This document shows positions 1 through 10,485 of a stretch of DNA of 64,000 nt, in pieces; within the stretch, counting starts at the first letter, position 1, and every line of letters begins with the position of its first letter. The position numbers and the translations under genes were made by a program. This DNA is from Sediminibacter sp. Hel_I_10 (GTDB taxonomy: Bacteria; Bacteroidota; Bacteroidia; Flavobacteriales; Flavobacteriaceae). The notes under the pieces are model-generated. The model saw only the letters and a program-made list of their open reading frames with translations, had not been told where the DNA came from and ran no database searches. The stretch covers positions 744,001-808,000 of the forward strand of contig NZ_JHZX01000001.1 in assembly GCF_000688335.1 (NCBI RefSeq). The letters are read 5' to 3'.

Positions 1-266
1 TATGCTTATCACATTTAGGCTACGAATACAGCCGTGCTGAAAAACCGAGTGATCTAAAAATTGCTGAAAACAGCACCAATATTGATCTTATAATTGGTGG
101 GCATACACATACATTTCTTAAGAAACCTACCGTTGTAAAAAATAAAGACGGAAAAAACGTGTTGGTAAATCAAGTAGGTTGCTACGGAATTAATTTAGGC
201 AAGATCGATTTCTACTTTGACGCTAATAAAAACAAATCTGCAGAAGGCGTATCTATTACCGTATAA
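1..266 (+). CDS. Metallophosphatase / 5'-nucleotidase family protein, C-terminal part (truncated by window start)
   Basis: The reading frame is open from the first base and ends with TAA at 264-266, giving about 87 C-terminal residues. It contains GGHTHT, the histidine-rich metal-ligand motif of the calcineurin-like metallophosphoesterase fold found in UshA-type 5'-nucleotidases, followed by a short all-beta tail (VLVNQVGCYGINLGKIDF). No room remains for a separate nucleotidase substrate-binding domain, so this is probably the stand-alone metallophosphatase half that Bacteroidota often encode beside a separate 5'-nucleotidase C-terminal protein. Family assignment is from the motif; substrate is unknown. 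The start lies outside the window. Confidence 0.75.
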   Translation, partial: CLSHLGYEYSRAEKPSDLKIAENSTNIDLIIGGHTHTFLKKPTVVKNKDGKNVLVNQVGCYGINLGKIDFYFDANKNKSAEGVSITV

Positions 267-341
267 TTACTTAGAGGTTATTGGCGTCCAAAATGCTTGT
301 GAAATACTAATACCTTTTTGTCCATTGAATTTAAACAGTCT

Positions 342-365
342 ACATCTAAATAGTGATGTTTTTTT
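342..365 (+). terminator. Weak hairpin followed by T-run
   Basis: ACATC (342-346) can pair with GATGT (355-359), followed by a run of T to 365. It lies 75 bases after the metallophosphatase stop. The stem is only 5 bp, so it is a weak candidate. A second perfect inverted repeat, TGCATTG/CAATGCA (386-392/396-402), follows with no T-run. Confidence 0.3.
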
Positions 366-437
366 CATCTGAAGGCTCGCTTAACTGCATTGAAACAATG
401 CAATAGCATCATCTCAGTCGCTTTTAATGACACTAAA

Positions 438-1172
438 TTAGCGATCGTAAGTATATTGTATTGGAATTTGATGTTTTAAACGTGACTGCATGTACAAGAA
501 TAAAAATGCCAAGACAAAAAACACGGAACACATCACGTTTACAATATTAAAAGGAGCCACATAAAAATAGGCCAATTGTAATACTTCTGAAAACACAATA
601 AAAATAGAGCCAATAAGAATGTGAATGGCTTTTTGATCGTCCCTATACATATAATTGATTAGAGCCAAACACATTAAGAATACGATAATAGCGTTATACG
701 CCATTTCTAAAGCATATTCACTTCCGCTCAACAAGTCTGCACCCTTTACGGTAACTGAAACATAATGCACACAGAATATACCGAGAACAATTAAAAGAAA
801 AATTTGTAATGGAAATTTTTTGAATACCGCCTTTACATTAAGAGTCGAAAAGATTCGAAGAATTAGTAGGCTATAAGCAAAAATATAAAGGATATTAATA
901 AAAAAATAAAACACTTTATACTGCGCATCACTTAAGGACGTTCCCTCATTGAAGGATATAAAATTAAAAATATCCGCTATTGTAAAAACCACCAAAAAGG
1001 AAGAAAACAAAATACTTTTTTGTCTATTACCTATCAAATATAATGTGGTGAGCAAAACCATAGCCAAAGCCCTTATACCTGCAGCCCACTTTTCGTGATC
1101 TGCAGTTTGAAAAGCTAAAAACATAACGCTCATCCCAATGAGGCTAGCTCCTAAAATCTTCGTCAATTTCAT
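438..1172 (-). CDS. Multi-pass membrane protein, YhhN-like (tentative)
   Basis: This 244-residue protein is almost entirely hydrophobic and shows about eight predicted membrane segments, roughly at residues 3-22, 29-48, 52-72, 85-108, 118-140, 158-176, 184-205 and 208-230, with a short polar tail. Size and eight-helix layout resemble the YhhN/TMEM86 family (lysoplasmalogenase-like), but I see no diagnostic motif, so function stays open. It stands alone on the minus strand after ligA, with about 90 bases between the ligA stop and its start, so it may have its own promoter. The start ATG at 1170-1172 is followed by a typical lysine-containing N-terminus. Confidence 0.55.
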   Translation of the reverse strand: MKLTKILGASLIGMSVMFLAFQTADHEKWAAGIRALAMVLLTTLYLIGNRQKSILFSSFLVVFTIADIFNFISFNEGTSLSDAQYKVFYFFINILYIFAYSLLILRIFSTLNVKAVFKKFPLQIFLLIVLGIFCVHYVSVTVKGADLLSGSEYALEMAYNAIIVFLMCLALINYMYRDDQKAIHILIGSIFIVFSEVLQLAYFYVAPFNIVNVMCSVFFVLAFLFLYMQSRLKHQIPIQYTYDR

Positions 1173-1269
1173 AACTTGTAAAATTTAATAGCAGTCAAAT
1201 ATACATATAAAATGCAATTAATCGAACTTTTATGCTTTTAATCGTTTAAAACTACCATTTTGTAGGATT

Positions 1270-4184
<2,915 letters not shown>

Positions 4185-4212
4185 ATGGAGGTCGTTTTAA
4201 AATCTAAGTCAA

Positions 4213-4704
4213 TCATAACTCTTTAGTCATCCAAACACCACAGCTATAATGGCCCGTGTCTCCTAGTGGTGCTGTTCTATGTTTAAAACCAAACATCTCA
4301 TAAATATGAATGGCCGCTTTTAATTGTGGTGCCGTTTCTAAGTAACAGCTATCAAAACCAAAAGTTTTGGCTGCTTCAAGACATTTTGAAATCAACTTTT
4401 TCCCCAGACCCAGACCTCTCACTTCGGGAGCAAAATACATTTTTTGTAACTCGCACACATTGCCTTTAAAATCCTTCAAGGCTTTTATACCAGCACCGCC
4501 AAAAATCTCATCCCCTTTTGCCACCACAAAGTAGACTTCTCGATCGCCTCGGTAAGACTCATACATGATTGGAGTTTCAGAATCTTCATAGGCAGTACCT
4601 TTTAACGGAATTTGAAATTCTGGAAAGCAGGATTTAATAACGGCCTCTAATTTGGCGTTGTCACCCGCTTCAATTTCCCTAATGATTATCTCGTTTTCAC
4701 TCAC
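4213..4704 (-). CDS. GNAT family N-acetyltransferase
   Basis: This 163-residue protein has the GNAT fold: N-terminal beta-strand IIIREIEAGD, the acetyl-CoA pyrophosphate-binding loop in VRGLGLGKKLI (about 95-105), and the C-terminal segment AIHIYEMFGFK. Family members move an acetyl group from acetyl-CoA to an amine; the acceptor cannot be told from sequence. It is the first gene of the minus-strand group running into prmC and ligA and is divergent from ribD, with only 35 bases between the two starts. That short gap must hold both promoters. Confidence 0.85.
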   Translation of the reverse strand: MSENEIIIREIEAGDNAKLEAVIKSCFPEFQIPLKGTAYEDSETPIMYESYRGDREVYFVVAKGDEIFGGAGIKALKDFKGNVCELQKMYFAPEVRGLGLGKKLISKCLEAAKTFGFDSCYLETAPQLKAAIHIYEMFGFKHRTAPLGDTGHYSCGVWMTKEL

Positions 4705-4714
4705 TAAATTATGC

Positions 4715-4722
4715 TATTTTTG
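4715..4722 (+). promoter_or_regulatory. Candidate Bacteroidota -7 promoter element for ribD
   Basis: TATTTTTG matches the Bacteroidota -7 consensus TAnnTTTG and lies 17 bases before the ribD ATG, which would give a leader of roughly 12 bases. A TTTT at 4694-4697 is a poor match to the usual -33 TTTG at about the right distance. Inferred from consensus only. Confidence 0.45.
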
Positions 4723-4739
4723 CATTAGTTTTTCAGGGC

Positions 4740-5801
4740 ATGAAGATACACGAAAAATACATAAAACGCTGCATAGAAATTGCCAAAAACGGGCTGGGCG
4801 CAACGGCACCAAACCCAATGGTAGGCTGTGTGATTGTATACAAAAATCAAATTATTAGTGAAGGGTATACCAGCGCCTTTGGGGGCAATCACGCCGAGGT
4901 AAATGCCATCTCCAAAATAAAGGATCTGTCTGTCTTAAAATCGGCAACATTATACGTCACCTTGGAGCCTTGTTCTCATTACGGAAAAACCCCACCTTGT
5001 AGCAACCTTATTATTGAGAAGCAAATCCCCAAAGTCGTTATTGGCTGTGTAGATGACAATCCTTTGGTAGCCAAAAAAGGCATCGCTAAACTCGAAGCCG
5101 CAGGGTGCGAGGTTATGGTTGGTGTTTTGGAAGCGGAATGTAAAGCCCATCACAAGCGTTTTTTTACCTTTCATAATAAGAAAAGACCTTATATTATTTT
5201 AAAATGGGCAGAGACCAAGAACGGCTATATCGCACCTGACCAAAAGGAAAAACAAGAACCTGTTTGGATCACCAATAGGTATTCTAGACAATTAGTGCAT
5301 AAATGGCGCGCTGAGGAACAAGCGATATTAGTGGGTACAAATACTGTTTTAGATGATGATCCCAGTTTAACAGTTAGGGATTGGACGGGCAAGCAGCCTT
5401 TAAAAATAGTTTTAGACCACTCCCTAAAATTACCCAAAGACGCAGCAGTGTATAGAGGCATTGAGAAAGTCATTGTTATAAGCTCGAAAGAAAACGTTAC
5501 AAAAAGCAATGATTCATTTTTAGAAAATACCATTTTGGAGTCGATTGATTGGCAAGACCACAACCATATCGCGCAGCAGATTTGCGATACGCTTTACCAA
5601 CATCACATCAATTCAGTAATCATAGAAGGCGGCTCTAAAACCCTTCAAACCTTTATAGACGAAAACCTGTGGGACGAAGCCCGAGTTTTTACAGGCTCCA
5701 ATACTTTCAATGATGGTATTTTAGCTCCTAAATTTTCAGGCCGTCTCATTTCCGAAGCCAATATTTTAACAGACAACCTAAGTATTTACAACAATGATTA
5801 A
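4740..5801 (+). CDS. ribD: Bifunctional riboflavin biosynthesis deaminase/reductase RibD
   Basis: RibD carries out two riboflavin steps: deamination of the pyrimidine from GTP cyclohydrolase II and NADPH-dependent reduction of its ribose. The 353-residue protein begins with a zinc deaminase domain containing APNPMVGCV, the H51-A-E53 catalytic pair and the zinc ligands in EPCSHYGKTPPC (Cys78 and Cys87). The C-terminal reductase half starts near KRPYIILKWAET (about 148) and includes VEGGS-like IIEGGSKTL. The HAD gene overlaps its last 8 bases, so the two are surely cotranscribed. Cytosolic. Confidence 0.95.
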   Translation: MKIHEKYIKRCIEIAKNGLGATAPNPMVGCVIVYKNQIISEGYTSAFGGNHAEVNAISKIKDLSVLKSATLYVTLEPCSHYGKTPPCSNLIIEKQIPKVVIGCVDDNPLVAKKGIAKLEAAGCEVMVGVLEAECKAHHKRFFTFHNKKRPYIILKWAETKNGYIAPDQKEKQEPVWITNRYSRQLVHKWRAEEQAILVGTNTVLDDDPSLTVRDWTGKQPLKIVLDHSLKLPKDAAVYRGIEKVIVISSKENVTKSNDSFLENTILESIDWQDHNHIAQQICDTLYQHHINSVIIEGGSKTLQTFIDENLWDEARVFTGSNTFNDGILAPKFSGRLISEANILTDNLSIYNND

Positions 5802-6405
5802 AACGCTTATATTTGACTTTGGAGCTATATTTATAAACCTAGATAAAGCGGGTGCTACGAAAAAACTGCTTGACATGATCGGTGCCGACGCATTGCCGGA
5901 AGCTGCTATTTCTGTAAACACACTTTACGAACAGGGTTTACTGTCTACTGAAGAATTTTTACAGTTCTACACCGACAATTTTCCTGAAGTATCACAAACA
6001 GAAATTAGGGATACCTGGAACAGTATCTTGTTAGAATTCCCCAAAGAACGATTAGAATTTTTGAAAACCTTGGCTCAAGACAAAACCTATGAACTTATTT
6101 TGTTAAGCAATACCAACGCATTACACATTGATCACATAAAAGAACAGGTTCCTTTTTACGAAGAGTTCAAATCTCAATTTGACGGCTTTTATCTATCCCA
6201 CGAAATAGAATTAAGAAAACCAAACGCCGATATTTATCAATATGTATTAAAGCAGCATCAGACTAAAGCAGAACACTGTCTCTTTATTGATGACACTAAA
6301 GCAAATACTGATGCCGCGGCTGCTTTGGGAATCCATGTTTGGAATTTAGATGAAACCACACAAGATATTACGCAATTGTTTGACTTAAAATCCAAACTCT
6401 TTTGA
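5794..6405 (+). CDS. HAD family hydrolase
   Basis: The protein has 203 residues and a haloacid dehalogenase fold. Motif I is FDFGAIFINLD with nucleophile Asp8, and the usual second Asp is replaced by Gly, as in the YihX/epoxide-hydrolase-N-like branch. Motif II is LLSNTNA and motifs III/IV are KPNADIYQ and FIDDTKANTDAA. It probably acts on small phosphometabolites; because it overlaps ribD by 8 bases, removal of the phosphate of the RibD product is an attractive but unproven role. Downstream, its TGA overlaps the TTG start of the DMT permease. Confidence 0.85.
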   Translation: MIKTLIFDFGAIFINLDKAGATKKLLDMIGADALPEAAISVNTLYEQGLLSTEEFLQFYTDNFPEVSQTEIRDTWNSILLEFPKERLEFLKTLAQDKTYELILLSNTNALHIDHIKEQVPFYEEFKSQFDGFYLSHEIELRKPNADIYQYVLKQHQTKAEHCLFIDDTKANTDAAAALGIHVWNLDETTQDITQLFDLKSKLF

Positions 6406-7307
6406 TATATCTTCTCTTAAGTATTGCAGCATCAACGCTGATCTTTATCATTTTTAAACTTTTTGACACGTACCGTATCAATACGCTTCATGCTATTGTA
6501 ATCAACTACTCGGTGGCCTGTATTTGTGGATTGATTCGTTATGAGGGCACAATCAGCATAAAGGAAATTATAGGTTCTAATTGGTTTTGGGGCGCCGTGG
6601 TTTTAGGCTTTCTATTTATTGCCATTTTTAATGTGATGGCACTAACTGCTCAAAAAAACGGGCTCTCAGTGGCCTCAGTCGCCTCAAAAATGAGTGTTAT
6701 TATCCCTGTAATATTTGGGGTTTACGCTTATAACGAAGGTGTTGGGCTTCAAAAAATTTTAGGGATCGTCTTAGCACTGGTTGCTGTTTACCTGACCTCA
6801 GTACGCTCTAAAACAGCAGAAAACCTCGCTAAAGGCCTAGCTCTTCCAATCATTTTGTTTTTTGGATCGGGCATCATTGACACCTCCATTAAATACATTG
6901 AGACCACTTACCTTCCTGATAACGGAATCCCGATTTTTTCAGCCACTATATTTTTCATTGCCCTTATTATTGGCATTAGTGTTATCTGCTATAACAGATT
7001 CTCAAAGACAGCTCCCATTTCCGAAGAAAAAGAAAGTCACCCTCAAAATAACCTTACTTCACTTTCAAAAGTGATTGTTGGTGGAAGTTTCCTGGGTATT
7101 GTCAACTATCTATCAATCTACTACATTCTTAAAGCGTTGGACCATGACACTCTTGAGAGCTCGACAATTTTTACCGTAAATAATGTGGCTATAGTAATGC
7201 TAACAACCCTTTTGGGGCTTTTTGTGTTTAAGGAATACATCTCAAAAACCAACTGGATAGGTATTGCATTAGCTATTGTTTCAATAGCTTTGGTTACTTT
7301 CGCATAG
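6402..7307 (+). CDS. EamA/DMT family permease
   Basis: A 301-residue inner-membrane protein with about ten hydrophobic helices arranged as two EamA-type repeats (drug/metabolite transporter superfamily). The best start is TTG at 6402, which overlaps the HAD stop in the form TTGA; no ATG is available near the first helix (IYLLLSIAASTLIFIIF). A polar loop rich in Glu and Ser occurs near residues 205-220. The substrate is unknown. It is followed directly, with no gap, by the yigZ-family gene, which suggests translational coupling through the whole ribD-HAD-DMT-yigZ group. Confidence 0.8.
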   Translation: MIYLLLSIAASTLIFIIFKLFDTYRINTLHAIVINYSVACICGLIRYEGTISIKEIIGSNWFWGAVVLGFLFIAIFNVMALTAQKNGLSVASVASKMSVIIPVIFGVYAYNEGVGLQKILGIVLALVAVYLTSVRSKTAENLAKGLALPIILFFGSGIIDTSIKYIETTYLPDNGIPIFSATIFFIALIIGISVICYNRFSKTAPISEEKESHPQNNLTSLSKVIVGGSFLGIVNYLSIYYILKALDHDTLESSTIFTVNNVAIVMLTTLLGLFVFKEYISKTNWIGIALAIVSIALVTFA

Positions 7308-7922
7308 ATGAAGGATACTTATAGAACCATCGCAAAAGCGTCGAGCGAAGTGTTATTTAAAGACAAAAACTCAAAATTTTTTGGCTATGCCTTTCCTGTA
7401 AAATCTGAGGAAGGCACAAAATCACATCTCGAAGATTTAAAAAAGCAACACCACCAAGCGGGACATTTTTGCTATGCCTACCAAATTGGAAAATCTGAGG
7501 ATGATTTGATATATAGAGCTAATGATGATGGCGAACCCAACAACAGTGCCGGCATGCCAATTTATGGGCAACTGCAGTCCTTTGACGTCACCAACATACT
7601 TATAGTTGTTGTGCGCTATTTTGGCGGCACAAAATTAGGCGTTAGTGGTTTGATCAATGCTTATAAAACGACGGCTCAATTAGCCTTAGAAAATTCTAAA
7701 ATTGTTAAACGCACCATTAATATCATTTATAAGGTTTCTTTTGATTATAAAAACATGAATAATGTGATGCGGGTGGTCAAAGAAAAAAACCTGAAAGTGA
7801 TTGAACAAAAATTTGAATTGAGTTGCAATCTCATTTTTTCGGTAAGACAAAAAGAAGCAAATTCTGCTTTTGAAGCTTTTGATCGTATTTATGAAGTGAC
7901 CATCAAAAATTTAAACGATTAA
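7308..7922 (+). CDS. IMPACT/YigZ family protein (UPF0029)
   Basis: 204 residues. The UPF0029 N-terminal domain is clear: RANDDGEPNNSAGMPI and the glycine-rich YFGGTKLGVSGL segment near residue 105, then a second ferredoxin-like domain. E. coli YigZ and eukaryotic IMPACT are relatives; IMPACT modulates the GCN2 stress kinase, but the bacterial role is not settled. The ATG follows the permease stop directly. Its last four bases overlap the tail of the thioesterase gene on the opposite strand. Confidence 0.88.
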   Translation: MKDTYRTIAKASSEVLFKDKNSKFFGYAFPVKSEEGTKSHLEDLKKQHHQAGHFCYAYQIGKSEDDLIYRANDDGEPNNSAGMPIYGQLQSFDVTNILIVVVRYFGGTKLGVSGLINAYKTTAQLALENSKIVKRTINIIYKVSFDYKNMNNVMRVVKEKNLKVIEQKFELSCNLIFSVRQKEANSAFEAFDRIYEVTIKNLND

Positions 7923-8341
7923 AACTGTAGTTTGTCTAAAATATAATCCGGACATCTTGTAGGCCGATTCTTAGCGACGTCTAAAAAAACCAAAATAGAA
8001 TTTCCAGTTGTTAAAATTTCACCTTCTTCATTCGTGATTTCGTAGTGAAATTCAATTTTTGCCGTGGGTTTTTTGACCACCTCGGTTTTTACTTTAATCA
8101 AGTCGTCATAACGCGCTGATTTTTTGTAATTTATAGATAACGAAACTACAGGAAGCATGATTCCTTCAGCTTCCATTTGTTTGTAAGAGCATCCTGATTT
8201 ACGAAGCCACTCCGTTCGGCCCATTTCAAAATATTGCGCGTAATTACCGTGATACACAATGCCCATTTGGTCAGTTTCTCCGTATCTTACCCTAAATTGT
8301 ATTTCATCGTGTTTCGTGAGATTTGACATCTTGTTTGTCAT
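7919..8341 (-). CDS. Acyl-CoA thioesterase, YbgC/4HBT hot-dog family
   Basis: A 140-residue hot-dog fold protein. The catalytic region RYGETDQMGIVYHGNYAQYF carries the Asp of the 4-hydroxybenzoyl-CoA thioesterase family, followed by EMGRTEWLR. It should hydrolyse acyl-CoA or acyl-ACP thioesters in the cytosol; chain length is not predictable. The start at 8341 gives MTNKMSNLTK; Met5 (8329) is an equally good start. It is divergent from dnaA, with a 183-base gap that contains two hairpins. Confidence 0.87.
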   Translation of the reverse strand: MTNKMSNLTKHDEIQFRVRYGETDQMGIVYHGNYAQYFEMGRTEWLRKSGCSYKQMEAEGIMLPVVSLSINYKKSARYDDLIKVKTEVVKKPTAKIEFHYEITNEEGEILTTGNSILVFLDVAKNRPTRCPDYILDKLQF

Positions 8342-8426
8342 TTTTTTTGTAAATTCAACAAGTTTTAAACATGGGGAAAATTTTCGGCAAATTCAATATT
8401 TTTCAATTTTTTTATTAAGAAATTTG

Positions 8427-8447
8427 TTCACATATTTGCCATGTGAA
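8427..8447. promoter_or_regulatory. Perfect inverted repeat in dnaA leader
   Basis: TTCACAT (8427-8433) and ATGTGAA (8441-8447) are exact inverted copies separated by 7 bases. The spacer overlaps CATATTTG (8431-8438 region), one base off the TAnnTTTG promoter element. It could be an operator for dnaA or for the divergent thioesterase gene. Confidence 0.4.
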
Positions 8448-8456
8448 AGTGACACA

Positions 8457-8483
8457 AGAGAAACTCAGATTTCTCTTTTTTTT
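8457..8483 (+). promoter_or_regulatory. Terminator-like hairpin 40 bases upstream of dnaA
   Basis: AGAGAAA (8457-8463) pairs with TTTCTCT (8470-8476) over a 6-base loop and is followed by a T-run to 8483. There is no plus-strand gene close upstream needing a terminator apart from yigZ, 535 bases away, so it may act as an attenuator in the dnaA leader. Confidence 0.4.
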
Positions 8484-8524
8484 GCCAACTAACAAATTCA
8501 ATACATCAAAATTTAAGTTAAACA

Positions 8525-9952
8525 ATGGAGGTAACTGCGCAATCGGTTTGGAATAATTGTCTGTCATTTATAAAGGATAACATACAACCCCAAGCATACA
8601 AAACATGGTTCGAACCCATAGTTGCAGTTAAGCTCACCGATAATGCTCTTAGCATCCAAGTGCCGAGCAAATTTTTCTACGAATGGCTAGAAGAGCACTA
8701 CGTTAAAATTTTAAAGGTGTCCTTAACTAAAGAGTTAGGTGAAACTGCAAAATTAGTGTACGTCATCAAGATGGAAAACACTTATGGCAACAAGCAACCT
8801 TTTACAGAGAAAATCCCTAGTTCAAATAGAAGTGCATTAAAATCTCAAGATGTTGATGTTCCTTTAAATAATAAAAATCCTGAGCTCAAGAATCCATTTG
8901 TGATTCCTGGTATTCGCAATGTAAAAATTGAATCCCAACTCAACCCTAATTACAGTTTCGAGAATTTCCTTGAGGGCGATTCTAACAGATTGGCCAGAAA
9001 TGCTGGATTAGCTGTCGCTAACAAACCTGGAGGCACCTCTTTTAATCCCTTGTTGATTTTTGGTGGTGTTGGCTTAGGTAAAACACACTTAGCGCATGCT
9101 ATAGGTGTTGATATCAAAGATAAATATCCAGAAAAAACGGTACTCTATATTTCTGCGGAAAAGTTTACCCAACAGTATATTGATTCTGTTAAAAAGAATA
9201 ATAGAAATGACTTTATCCATTTCTATCAAATTATTGATGTTCTTATCATTGATGACGTTCAGTTTTTATCTGGTAAGTCTGGAACTCAAGATGTATTCTT
9301 TCATATTTTCAACCATTTGCATCAAAACGGAAAGCAAGTCATTTTAACAAGTGACAAAGCCCCTGTTGATATGCAGGATATAGAACAACGCTTACTATCA
9401 AGATTTAAATGGGGACTCTCTGCAGAATTGCAAAGCCCAGATTTTGAAACACGAGTGTCTATATTGAAAAATAAACTATACCGTGACGGTGTAGAAATGG
9501 CCGATGACATTGTAGAGTATGTTGCAAAACATATTAAAACGAATGTAAGGGAATTAGAAGGCGCCATCATTAGCTTAATTGCACAATCCTCTTTTAACAA
9601 AAAAGAGATTACAGTTAGCTTGGCTAAGGATATTGTTGAGAAATTTGTCAAAAACACCAAACGGGAAGTTTCTATAGACTACATACAAAAAGTGGTTTCA
9701 GATTATTTCCAAATGGATGTAAGCACACTACAATCTAAAACAAGAAAGAGACACATTGTTCAGGCGAGACAACTGGCCATGTTCTTTGCGAAAAAATATA
9801 CTAAAGCCTCTTTGGCAAGTATTGGTTCTCAAATAGGAAAGCGTGATCATGCCACTGTATTACATGCCTGCAAAACTGTAGATAACTTGTCTTCTACTGA
9901 TAAGCAATTTAGAAAGTACGTGGAAGATTTGTCTAAAAAACTATCTGTTTAA
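8525..9952 (+). CDS. dnaA: Chromosomal replication initiator protein DnaA
   Basis: DnaA is the AAA+ ATPase that opens the replication origin. The 475-residue protein shows all four domains: N-terminal helicase-loading domain (residues 1-80), a variable linker (to about 140), the AAA+ core with Walker A GGVGLGKTH (Lys186) and Walker B VLIIDDVQF, and a C-terminal DNA-binding domain with the signature GKRDHATVLHACK. Start ATG follows a 183-base leader with two hairpins. No cluster of DnaA boxes is visible on either side, so the origin is not shown to be here. The phosphatase gene follows 11 bases later. Confidence 0.98.
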   Translation: MEVTAQSVWNNCLSFIKDNIQPQAYKTWFEPIVAVKLTDNALSIQVPSKFFYEWLEEHYVKILKVSLTKELGETAKLVYVIKMENTYGNKQPFTEKIPSSNRSALKSQDVDVPLNNKNPELKNPFVIPGIRNVKIESQLNPNYSFENFLEGDSNRLARNAGLAVANKPGGTSFNPLLIFGGVGLGKTHLAHAIGVDIKDKYPEKTVLYISAEKFTQQYIDSVKKNNRNDFIHFYQIIDVLIIDDVQFLSGKSGTQDVFFHIFNHLHQNGKQVILTSDKAPVDMQDIEQRLLSRFKWGLSAELQSPDFETRVSILKNKLYRDGVEMADDIVEYVAKHIKTNVRELEGAIISLIAQSSFNKKEITVSLAKDIVEKFVKNTKREVSIDYIQKVVSDYFQMDVSTLQSKTRKRHIVQARQLAMFFAKKYTKASLASIGSQIGKRDHATVLHACKTVDNLSSTDKQFRKYVEDLSKKLSV

Positions 9953-9963
9953 ACTCATTTTAC

Positions 9964-10422
9964 ATGACCTCAATTTTGATGGTATGCTTAGGCAACATTT
10001 GTCGATCACCTTTGGCACATGGCATCTTAGCATCCAAATTAGATCCTAATTCATTTTATGTAGATTCCGCTGGTACAGGTAATTATCATGTAGGTGAGTC
10101 ACCAGACCAACGCTCCATTTCGGTTGCAAAAAAACACGGCATTGACATTTCAAATCAAGTAGTTAGACAATTTAAAACCTCTGATTTTGATACGTTTGAT
10201 CATATTTTCGCCATGGACCAGTCCAATTACGATAACATTATAAAACTGGCCAGAAATCCCGAAGATAAAGCAAAGGTGAAACGCATTCTAGATTTAGATA
10301 CATCATCTACAACCAGCATCGTTCCAGATCCGTATCATGGCGATATTTCAGATTTTGAACAGGTCTATCAACTCTTAGAAAAGCCTTGCCAAATCTTAGC
10401 TGATCAGCTTCAAAATTCTTAA
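9964..10422 (+). CDS. Low molecular weight protein-tyrosine-phosphatase
   Basis: 152 residues with the N-terminal P-loop CLGNICRS (Cys8 to Arg14, CX5R) and the general-acid Asp in DPYHGD near residue 120, the standard layout of this phosphatase family. In bacteria such enzymes often dephosphorylate tyrosine kinases that control surface polysaccharide, but no such kinase is nearby. It begins 11 bases after dnaA, so it is probably cotranscribed with it. Confidence 0.92.
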   Translation: MTSILMVCLGNICRSPLAHGILASKLDPNSFYVDSAGTGNYHVGESPDQRSISVAKKHGIDISNQVVRQFKTSDFDTFDHIFAMDQSNYDNIIKLARNPEDKAKVKRILDLDTSSTTSIVPDPYHGDISDFEQVYQLLEKPCQILADQLQNS

Positions 10423-10485
10423 TCCCTATTTTTTACCCTTAGAAGTTCTTGCTTTTTCGTAATTTGTTATCCAAATGTTATCAAA

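Noticed and set aside
386-402. Terminator TGCATTG/CAATGCA
   Set aside because: Perfect stem but no T-run on either strand.
8342-8524. Replication origin beside dnaA
   Set aside because: No cluster of TTATCCACA-like boxes; the closest, TTGTTCACA near 8424, has two mismatches and stands alone.
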